DNA of 7,050 nt from Bifidobacterium breve (GTDB lineage: Bacteria; Actinomycetota; Actinomycetes; S36-B12; UBA5976). Each line of letters begins with the position of its first letter. Position 1 is the first letter of the stretch. Location of the stretch: the NCBI GenBank assembly GCA_945861165.1, contig CAMATO010000054.1, positions 1 to 7,050 on the forward strand. Direction: 5' to 3'. The notes under the pieces are model-generated. The model worked only from the letters and a program-made list of their open reading frames with translations, ran no database searches and was not told the origin of the DNA. This document shows, piece after piece, positions 1-5,752 of the stretch. The position numbers were made by a program, and so were the translations under genes.

Positions 1-302
1 GCCATTGCCGCGTTTAATGCCGTTTGGCCACCAAGGGTGGGCAAAATTGCATCTGGTTTTTCTTTGATGATTATTCTTTCTAAAATTTCTGTTGAGATTG
101 GTTCAACATATGTTGCATCCGCAAAATCTGGATCTGTCATGATTGTGGCCGGATTACTGTTTAACAGAATTACTCTTATGCCTTCTGCTCTTAAGACTCG
201 ACAAGCTTGAGTTCCTGAATAATCAAATTCACATGCTTGTCCAATGACAATTGGACCCGAACCAATTACTAGGACTGAGTTAATATCTTTTCTTTTAGGC
301 AT
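1..302 (-). CDS. carB: Carbamoyl-phosphate synthase large subunit, N-terminal part (partial, runs off the window)
   Basis: Reading the minus strand from ATG at 302-300 gives an open frame of about 100 codons that leaves the window at base 1. It begins MPKRKDINSVLVIGSGPIVI and continues with GQACEFDYSGTQACR, LLNSNPATIMTDP and ILPTLGGQTALN. These are the classic first motifs of CarB, the roughly 1,070-residue ATP-grasp subunit that makes carbamoyl phosphate from bicarbonate, ATP and the ammonia delivered by CarA. Only the start of the first (carboxyphosphate) half is visible, so catalytic completeness cannot be judged. The start codon lies inside carA: the two genes overlap by 8 bases (295-302), which suggests translational coupling and matched subunit amounts. 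Only a weak ribosome site (AUGGA) precedes it. The identification is very secure from the motifs. Confidence 0.97.
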   Translation of the reverse strand, partial: MPKRKDINSVLVIGSGPIVIGQACEFDYSGTQACRVLRAEGIRVILLNSNPATIMTDPDFADATYVEPISTEILERIIIKEKPDAILPTLGGQTALNAAM

Positions 303-1419
303 TATTTTTATCCATCAAAGCGGTGAATCGATCAAATAAGTAACCTGCATCGTGTGGACCTGCTGCTGCCTCTGGGTGATACTGCACACTGAAAGCCGGT
401 TTATCTTTTAAGGCCAAACCTTCAACCACGTTGTCATTCAAGCAAATATGACTAACTTCAACTCTGCCAAATTCTGTATCAGTTTCACTACTAATTGGAG
501 CTTTTACCGCAAAACCATGATTGTGCGTAGTTATTTCAACTTTGCCCGTTGTTCTATCCAACACAGGTTGATTGATTCCTCGGTGACCAAAGGTTAATTT
601 ATATGTTTCAAAACCAAGTGCTCTTCCAAGTATTTGATTACCAAAACAAATACCAAACAATGTTCTATTCACTTTCAATATCTCTCTTGTCACAGAAATC
701 GCATGAGTAGCTGTTTCTGGATCCCCAGGGCCATTGCTTAGGAAAACCCCGTCAATTCCTGCCGCTAAAACTTCTTCGGCACTTGCTGTAACAGGTAGCA
801 CTGTTAATTCGATTCCTCTAGTTGTTAAATTTTGCAATATTGCGTTCTTCATGCCTAGATCAATCGCTGCAACCTGGTAAAGCTTTTTGCCTACTGCTGG
901 GACCACAAATGATTGTTTTGTGGAAACCATGCCACATAAATCTGCACCCTTCATTTGGGGAGAAGACTTAACTTTATTTAAGAAATATTCTTTATCATGA
1001 TCATGAATGTTCTGAGAAAAAATGCCAGCTCTCATGGCACCTTTATCGCGTAAATGTCTCGTAAGTGCCCTGGTATCTATTCCAGCGATACCAACTATTT
1101 TTTGCTGAACCAATTCTTGATCAAGTGTTCTTTTTGATCTCCAGTTTGATGCAACTCGAGCAGGATCTCTAACTACATAACCAGAAACCCAAATGCGCGA
1201 AGATTCATCATCCTCATCATTGATTCCAGTGTTCCCAATATGCGGAGCGGTCTGAATTACTATTTGTTGAAAATAAGATGGATCAGTTAAAGTTTCTTGA
1301 TAACCGGTCATCCCTGTTGTAAAAACAGCCTCACCAAAAGTTTCCCCCACCGCACCAAAGGCTCGACCAGAAAAGGTTGTTCCATCTTCCAGAACCAAGA
1401 GCGCCGGTGAAAAAATCAT
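295..1419 (-). CDS. carA: Carbamoyl-phosphate synthase small (glutamine amidotransferase) subunit
   Basis: CarA hydrolyses glutamine and channels the ammonia to CarB, which makes carbamoyl phosphate for pyrimidines and usually arginine. The 374-residue product is of normal family length. The N-terminal CarA-specific domain (about 1-180) shows LVLEDG, GEAVFTTGMTGYQETLTDPSY and IVGIAGIDTRALTRHLR. The C-terminal class I glutaminase domain (about 183-370) shows LSNGPGDPE, the nucleophile segment FGICFGNQILG (Cys about 258), GHRGINQPV, HNHGFAV and VQYHPEA with His 348 and Glu 350, so the triad is complete. Asn after the GICFG elbow, where E. coli has His, is normal for actinobacterial CarA. The ATG at 1419 overlaps the pyrC stop in an ATGA junction. 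There is no strong ribosome site, consistent with coupling to pyrC. The start agrees with the usual short leader before LVLEDG. Confidence 0.98.
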   Translation of the reverse strand: MIFSPALLVLEDGTTFSGRAFGAVGETFGEAVFTTGMTGYQETLTDPSYFQQIVIQTAPHIGNTGINDEDDESSRIWVSGYVVRDPARVASNWRSKRTLDQELVQQKIVGIAGIDTRALTRHLRDKGAMRAGIFSQNIHDHDKEYFLNKVKSSPQMKGADLCGMVSTKQSFVVPAVGKKLYQVAAIDLGMKNAILQNLTTRGIELTVLPVTASAEEVLAAGIDGVFLSNGPGDPETATHAISVTREILKVNRTLFGICFGNQILGRALGFETYKLTFGHRGINQPVLDRTTGKVEITTHNHGFAVKAPISSETDTEFGRVEVSHICLNDNVVEGLALKDKPAFSVQYHPEAAAGPHDAGYLFDRFTALMDKNNA

Positions 1420-2708
1420 TTTTGAACTTGCCCGCTTTTCATACTGAATCTGCCACGAAAGATTGTGTGCACAACTTTACTTTTTAACGTCATGCCATCG
1501 AATGGATTGTTAGTACTTAGTGAATGCGTGTCTTTGGCGTCAACTTTCCATGAAGCATTTGGGTCGATTATGCAAAGATTTGCTATCTCATTTTCAGCAA
1601 TTGGTCTGCCATGTTCTGTTAGCTGACCAATTTCAGCTGGCTTCTCACTCATCACTCTTGCCACATCAGTCCAGGTCATCAACTTTGTTTCAATCATTGC
1701 AGTTGCTACAACAGCTAATGCTGTTTCTAAACCGGTCATTCCAAAGGCAGCACTATTCCACTCGCCTTCTTTGTCTTCCCTGGGATGAGGTGCGTGATCT
1801 GTTGCAACCACATCAATAATTCCTTGAGCCAATGCTTTTCTTAGTTCTGTTATGTCTTCTTCTCTACGAAGTGGAGGATTTACTTTGAATTTCGCATCAT
1901 ATGATTCACAATGAATTTGACTCAAGAACAAATGGTGCGGGGTTACTTCAGCTGTGACATTTACTTTCTTATCTTTTGCCCATCGTAAAATTTCTACAGT
2001 TCCCGCTGTTGAAGCATGACAAACATGAAGTTTTGACTGCACGTGTTCTGTTAGTAACACATCTCTTGCCACAATTGCTTCTTCTGCGACTGCAGGCCAA
2101 CCCGTTAGTCCAAGTTGTCCTGACAAAGTTGATTCGTTCATTTGTGCATTTTTGGTGAGTCTTGGCTCTTGTGCATGTTGGGCAATAACACCGTTAAATG
2201 CTTTAACGTATTCCAAAGCACGTCTCATCAACACTGGATCTGAAACACAATTACCATCATCACTAAAAATTCTTACCCGCGCTTTTGAATCAGCCATAGC
2301 AGAGAGCTCGGCAAGATTTTCACCTAACAATCCAATGGTTACTGCCCCAATTGGATAAACATCAACTAAGCCAACACTTTTTCCTAGATTCCACACTTGT
2401 TCAACAACACCTGCAGTGTCTGCCACGGGAAGAGTGTTTGCCATAGCGTGCACAGCTGTGTAACCACCTTTTGCTGCTGAGGCACTTCCAGTTGAGATTG
2501 TTTCTGCATCTTCTCTACCTGGTTCCCTTAAATGCGTATGCAAATCAACAAGCCCAGGTAACACAATTAAACCTGTCAAATCAATAATTTCAGCTTCATT
2601 GTCTTGGATTGAGTTTGGTGCACCAATTTTGATAATTTTATCATTTTCAATCAATATATCTAAAACTTTTTCACCCTTGACTGAACCATTCTTGAGTAAT
2701 ATTTTCAT
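1416..2708 (-). CDS. pyrC: Dihydroorotase, class I
   Basis: PyrC reversibly cyclises carbamoyl-aspartate to dihydroorotate, the third step of UMP synthesis, in the cytoplasm. The 430-residue protein is an amidohydrolase of normal class I length. The metal-binding DLHTHLREPGREDAET lies near 55-70 (His 57 and 59). FSDDG near 148-152 supplies an Asp where class II enzymes carry the carboxylated Lys. IAQHAQEP (His 178), HVCHAS (His 231) and the catalytic ATDHAPHP (Asp 304) follow. GSASAAKGGYTAVHAMANT is also typical. No essential residue appears lost. The ATG at 2708 overlaps the last base of the pyrB stop (TAATG), with GGTGAT about 8 bases upstream as a modest ribosome site. Its stop overlaps carA directly. 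In several other Actinobacteria a small membrane-protein gene sits between pyrC and carA, but not here. Allantoinase and dihydropyrimidinase are related, but the context and LREPG motif favour dihydroorotase. Confidence 0.97.
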   Translation of the reverse strand: MKILLKNGSVKGEKVLDILIENDKIIKIGAPNSIQDNEAEIIDLTGLIVLPGLVDLHTHLREPGREDAETISTGSASAAKGGYTAVHAMANTLPVADTAGVVEQVWNLGKSVGLVDVYPIGAVTIGLLGENLAELSAMADSKARVRIFSDDGNCVSDPVLMRRALEYVKAFNGVIAQHAQEPRLTKNAQMNESTLSGQLGLTGWPAVAEEAIVARDVLLTEHVQSKLHVCHASTAGTVEILRWAKDKKVNVTAEVTPHHLFLSQIHCESYDAKFKVNPPLRREEDITELRKALAQGIIDVVATDHAPHPREDKEGEWNSAAFGMTGLETALAVVATAMIETKLMTWTDVARVMSEKPAEIGQLTEHGRPIAENEIANLCIIDPNASWKVDAKDTHSLSTNNPFDGMTLKSKVVHTIFRGRFSMKSGQVQK

Positions 2709-3661
2709 TATTTATTATCACCAGTTTCGTTATTAGTTCCACCGAGTAATAAATACAAAACAGCCATGCGCACACTTACTCCATTTGCTACTTGTTCAAT
2801 GACCACAGAATTAGCACTATCGGCAACTTCTGCAGTTATTTCCATGCCTCTATTCATTGGACCAGGATGTAGCACCAAAGCATGTTTTTGCATTGTTTTT
2901 TGCCTTCTAATATTTAAACCAAAATTTCTAGCATATTCTCTGGCGGTGGGAAAATATGCATCATTCATTCGTTCTTGTTGCACTCTCAACATCATTACCG
3001 CGTCAACTTTAGGTAAAACCTCATCAAGATTGTAGGAATATTCTCCACTCCAGTCTTGTATTCCCACTGGAAGCAAAGTTGGTGGGGCAACCATGATTGG
3101 TGTTGCACCTAATGTTTTTAACAAAATGGCATTACTTCGAGCCACTCTGCTGTGCAAAATATCTCCCACAATCGCAATTCTTAAACCACTTAAGTCTCCG
3201 GTGTTGTTTCTTAATTGCTTACGAATCGTGTAAGCATCAAGTAATGCTTGGGTGGGATGTTCGTGTGTACCATCACCAGCGTTTATTACTACGGCATTAA
3301 TCCAATTTCTGGTGGCTAATAAATGTGGTGCCCCCGATGATCCGTGTCTTATCACTACAGCATCAGCCCCCATTGATTGCAAGGTTTGTGCTGTATCTTT
3401 TAAGCTTTCTCCTTTAGAAACACTTGATCCTTTAGCGCTAAAATTGATCACATCTGCGCTGAGTCTTTTCGAGGCTGCTTCAAAAGATATTCTGGTTCGA
3501 GTACTGTCTTCAAAGAATAAATTGACTACTGTTCTACCTCTAAGAGTCGGAAGTTTTTTAACAAGACCATCAGAAATTGCTGCTAACTCTTTAGCCGTAT
3601 CGAGCACAAGCACTGCATCATCTTTAGTTAAATCACTGGCAGAAACTAAATGTTTCTTCAC
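2708..3661 (-). CDS. pyrB: Aspartate carbamoyltransferase catalytic subunit
   Basis: PyrB condenses carbamoyl phosphate with aspartate to N-carbamoyl-aspartate, the committed step of pyrimidine synthesis. The 317-residue product has the usual length and a full active-site set. FFEDSTRTR (about 49-57) is the carbamoyl-phosphate loop, followed by SVSKGESLKDT (80-90), HEHPTQALLDAYT (133-145), GDILHSRVARSN (166-177), MLRVQQER (224-231) and HPGPMNRG (265-272). No pyrI regulatory-chain gene is present, as expected where control is at the RNA level through PyrR. The start is GTG at 3661, not ATG. An in-frame TGA lies just two codons upstream, so no earlier start is possible, and MKKHLVSASDL aligns with the normal PyrB N-terminus. 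GTG overlaps the pyrR stop in a GTGA junction, behind a G-rich GGTGAGG that may serve as a closely spaced ribosome site. Confidence 0.97.
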   Translation of the reverse strand: MKKHLVSASDLTKDDAVLVLDTAKELAAISDGLVKKLPTLRGRTVVNLFFEDSTRTRISFEAASKRLSADVINFSAKGSSVSKGESLKDTAQTLQSMGADAVVIRHGSSGAPHLLATRNWINAVVINAGDGTHEHPTQALLDAYTIRKQLRNNTGDLSGLRIAIVGDILHSRVARSNAILLKTLGATPIMVAPPTLLPVGIQDWSGEYSYNLDEVLPKVDAVMMLRVQQERMNDAYFPTAREYARNFGLNIRRQKTMQKHALVLHPGPMNRGMEITAEVADSANSVVIEQVANGVSVRMAVLYLLLGGTNNETGDNK

Positions 3662-4218
3662 CCCTCACCACCAAAAAGTGTCACGTTTTCACCTGCGTCA
3701 TCAAAATCAGCCAAAGTAACTTGCACTGTTTCAATCAAAGAGGTAGGAATATTTTTTCCCACATAGTCAGCCTTGATCGGTAATTCTCGATGTCCTCTAT
3801 CTATTAGCACTGCGACTTGCACCATGGATGGTCTGCCAATCACATTTAATGCATCAAGGGCTGCTCTTATTGTTCTTCCTGAAAACAAAACATCGTCAAC
3901 CAAAATCACAACTTTATGATCAATTCCACCTTCGGGAATTTCGGTGGGAGCCAAAGCTCTAGGTGGTCTGAGTCTCAAGTCGTCTCGATACATAGTTATA
4001 TCCAGTGAGCCAACAGGAATTGCGACTTTTTCAAATTCACTAATTTTTAGTGCGATCCGTTTTGCTAACGGCACACCGCGGGAAGGAATACCCAAGAGAA
4101 CTAGATCTTTGGAACCTTTATTGTTTTCTAAAATTTCATGAGCAATACGAGTTAAGGCCCGGGAAATATCTGATGATTCAAGTACTACACGAACAGAGTT
4201 ACGAGAATTTGCACTCAT
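3658..4218 (-). CDS. pyrR: PyrR, pyrimidine operon RNA-binding regulator / uracil phosphoribosyltransferase fold
   Basis: PyrR senses UMP/UTP against PRPP and binds a conserved stem-loop in pyr mRNA to lower expression; many members also have uracil phosphoribosyltransferase activity. The 186-residue protein is of normal length. It shows GIPSRGVPLA (43-52), the MYRDDL segment (76-81) of the flexible loop, the PRPP-binding signature VILVDDVLFSGRT (104-116), and VLIDRGHRELPIKADYVG (138-154), a conserved PyrR region associated with uracil and RNA binding. The ATG at 4218 lies 11 bases after a strong AAGGAGG ribosome site. It is the first gene of the pyrimidine cluster and overlaps pyrB by 4 bases. 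A PyrR binding loop lies immediately upstream, so the gene is probably autoregulated. Confusion with plain uracil phosphoribosyltransferase (upp) is unlikely given the motifs, operon and target RNA. Confidence 0.96.
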   Translation of the reverse strand: MSANSRNSVRVVLESSDISRALTRIAHEILENNKGSKDLVLLGIPSRGVPLAKRIALKISEFEKVAIPVGSLDITMYRDDLRLRPPRALAPTEIPEGGIDHKVVILVDDVLFSGRTIRAALDALNVIGRPSMVQVAVLIDRGHRELPIKADYVGKNIPTSLIETVQVTLADFDDAGENVTLFGGEG

Positions 4219-4228
4219 GTGCTTCTCG

Positions 4229-4236
4229 ACCTCCTT
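4229..4236 (-). promoter_or_regulatory. Strong ribosome binding site of pyrR, part of the PyrR control element
   Basis: AAGGAGGT on the minus strand is nearly a full complement of the 16S 3' end. It is the only strong Shine-Dalgarno sequence in the window. It lies 11 bases before the pyrR ATG, slightly longer than optimal. Its AAGGA part is predicted to pair with UCCUU at 4264-4260 in the PyrR binding loop, so its access would be switchable. Confidence 0.8.
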
Positions 4237-4264
4237 CTCCGCCTCACGGGACGGTATTAAAGGA
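4232..4264 (-). promoter_or_regulatory. PyrR binding loop in the pyrR leader (translational operator)
   Basis: The minus-strand RNA contains GUCCCGUGAGGC (4252-4241), which fits the Bacillus PyrR binding-loop consensus ARUCCNGNGAGGYU at every position except the outermost pair (A-U, here C-G). It folds as CCG (4254-4252) with CGG (4241-4239), a bulged U at 4251, CC (4250-4249) with GG (4243-4242), and a CGUGA loop (4248-4244). Below an internal loop (UAAUA on one side, AG on the other), UCCUU (4264-4260) can pair with AAGGA (4236-4232), part of the pyrR ribosome site. This is the usual upper stem, bulge, internal loop and lower stem layout. No terminator hairpin with a U run follows, so UMP-bound PyrR would most likely stabilise the fold and block ribosome entry, as described for mycobacteria. 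The fold was done by eye. Confidence 0.85.
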
Positions 4265-4281
4265 TGTCTTACTAAAGGTTT

Positions 4282-4290
4282 AGATTAGCA
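4282..4290 (-). promoter_or_regulatory. Possible extended -10 promoter for the pyr operon
   Basis: In the 79-base gap between pyk and pyrR the minus strand reads TGCTAATCT, which fits the extended -10 form TGnTAnnnT. A start about 7 bases downstream (near 4275) would leave a leader of roughly 57 bases with the whole PyrR loop intact. No convincing -35 hexamer is seen at the expected distance. The operon could instead be read through from pyk, since no terminator separates them. Confidence 0.3.
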
Positions 4291-4297
4291 GAGGAAA

Positions 4298-5725
4298 TTA
4301 ACTTTCGTCTGCACCCGTACCAACTTTGTGCACTCTCATGCCATTGGTTGTGCCTGGTACCCCAGGTGGAACACCTGCAACTACCACAACTAGTTCACCG
4401 TATTTAGCCAGATTATTTGTTGTCAAATGGCGATCAACTGTGGCAACCATATCGTCAGTGTGTTGAACGGTGTCGGTGTGAAAAGTTTCTGTGCCCCAAA
4501 TCATGGCAAGTTGGCGTTGTACTTTTTCATCGGTGGTGAAAGCTAAAATTTGTGTACTGGAACGATGTCTGGCCATTAGTCGAACACTTCGTCCTGTTTC
4601 AGTAAAGGCAATCAAGTACTTGGACTTAGTTGCCTTTCCAACTGCCACAGCTGCTGTGGTAACTGCTCGACCAGTACTGCCTTGATCTTCTGACTCAAGT
4701 TTAGGTAATTGTTCTAATGCTTCTACTTCAACATGTTCAATAATTCTGGCCATAGTTTCTACAACGCCCACTGGATTATCACCCACACTGGTTTCACCAC
4801 TTAGCATTAAAGCGTCAGCACCATCCAGGACTGCGTTGGCAACATCACTTGCTTCAGCTCTAGTTGGGCGAGATGAATTAATCATTGATTCCAGCATTTG
4901 CGTTGCAACAATCACAGGTTTTCCAACTTGTCTGGCCATTTGAATTGCTTGTTTTTGAACCAACGGAACTACTTCATAGGGAAGTTCCACACCTAAGTCA
5001 CCACGAGCAATCATGATGGCATCAAAAGCCTGCAAAATGTCTGCCAAGTTTTCAACTGCTTGAGGTTTCTCAATCTTTGCCACAATCGGGAGTCTTTTAC
5101 CTTTTTTATCCATAATTTTGTGAACATCTTCAATATCTTTCGCACTTCTAACAAATGATAGGGCTATCAAATCACAATCATTATCAAGAGCCCAAATTAA
5201 ATCTGCTTCATCTTTATCCGACATCGCAGGAACGTTCACAGCAACACCAGGAAGATTTATACCCTTACTATTTGAGATTGTGCCACCTTCAATTACTTTT
5301 GTTAGAACGTCGTTTCCTTTGACTTCAATTACTTCTAATCTAATTTTGCCATCGTCGATAAGTATTGGATCACCTTTTTTAACATCACCAGTTAAACCTT
5401 TATATGTTGTAGAAACTTTTTCTTTATCACCAGTGAAATTATCTATTGTGATGATGAAATTTTGACCATTAACTAATGAAACTGGCCCATTTCCAAAAGT
5501 TCCGACCCGAATTTTTGGACCTTGTAAATCTGCTAATACCGCAATTTCTTTACCTTCTAATTTGGCTGCTGTTCTTACTAAATCAAGTCTTTTTTTATGA
5601 TCAGAGTGATCACCATGTGACATATTGAGTCTGGCGACATTTAATCCTGCTTTAATTAATTTTTGAACAGTTGCCAAATCATCTGTTGCTGGTCCAAGTG
5701 TTGCAACAATCTTGGCTCTTCTCAT
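4298..5725 (-). CDS. pyk: Pyruvate kinase
   Basis: Pyruvate kinase transfers phosphate from phosphoenolpyruvate to ADP, the last step of glycolysis. The 475-residue product has the standard A, B and C domains. KIVATLGPA opens the barrel. ARLNMSHG (31-38) and LADLQGPKIR (64-73) are substrate and cation elements. The B-domain lid spans about 75-168. AKIEKP (216-221) has catalytic Lys 217 and metal ligand Glu 219, ARGDLGVELP holds Asp 243, and VATQMLESMINSSRPTRAEASD (273-294) is the family signature. The C-terminal regulatory domain has FTETGRS near 374-380, the phosphate loop used by allosteric activators. Lys 71 stands where potassium-dependent enzymes have Glu (GPEIR), which predicts potassium-independent activity. 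The ATG at 5725 lies 27 bases after the gltD stop, has no Shine-Dalgarno sequence and may be leaderless. A single pyruvate kinase cannot be assigned as PykA or PykF from this alone. Confidence 0.97.
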   Translation of the reverse strand: MRRAKIVATLGPATDDLATVQKLIKAGLNVARLNMSHGDHSDHKKRLDLVRTAAKLEGKEIAVLADLQGPKIRVGTFGNGPVSLVNGQNFIITIDNFTGDKEKVSTTYKGLTGDVKKGDPILIDDGKIRLEVIEVKGNDVLTKVIEGGTISNSKGINLPGVAVNVPAMSDKDEADLIWALDNDCDLIALSFVRSAKDIEDVHKIMDKKGKRLPIVAKIEKPQAVENLADILQAFDAIMIARGDLGVELPYEVVPLVQKQAIQMARQVGKPVIVATQMLESMINSSRPTRAEASDVANAVLDGADALMLSGETSVGDNPVGVVETMARIIEHVEVEALEQLPKLESEDQGSTGRAVTTAAVAVGKATKSKYLIAFTETGRSVRLMARHRSSTQILAFTTDEKVQRQLAMIWGTETFHTDTVQHTDDMVATVDRHLTTNNLAKYGELVVVVAGVPPGVPGTTNGMRVHKVGTGADES

Positions 5726-5732
5726 ATGTTCT

Positions 5733-5738
5733 ATTCTA
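5733..5738 (-). promoter_or_regulatory. Possible -10 box of a leaderless pyk transcript
   Basis: TAGAAT on the minus strand matches five of six bases of TATAAT and fits the actinobacterial TAnnnT pattern. Seven bases separate it from the A of the pyk ATG at 5725, so transcription could begin at or next to the start codon. The absence of a ribosome site before pyk agrees with this. The -35 region is weak: ATGTCT (5760-5755) matches TTGACA at three of six positions with a 16-base spacer. Read-through from gltD is the alternative. Confidence 0.35.
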
Positions 5739-5752
5739 TTTGATTGGACATT

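Noticed and set aside
3252..3719. A 155-codon open frame on the plus strand opposite pyrB and pyrR
   Set aside because: It lies antisense to two unmistakable genes and its product resembles no known family. It is a shadow of their coding pattern, as are the shorter plus-strand frames throughout the window.
4257..4262. TTTAAT as the -10 box of the pyr operon
   Set aside because: It matches TATAAT well, but transcription would start inside the PyrR binding loop and destroy it. It overlaps the predicted lower stem and internal loop instead.
4239..4264. Bacillus-style antiterminator/terminator attenuator in the pyrR leader
   Set aside because: There is no second hairpin with a U run and too little space before the pyrR ATG. 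The overlap with the ribosome site favours translational control.
4272..4283. CTAAACCTTTAG inverted repeat after pyk as a terminator
   Set aside because: The perfect stem would leave a two-base loop and is AT-rich, and no U tract follows it.
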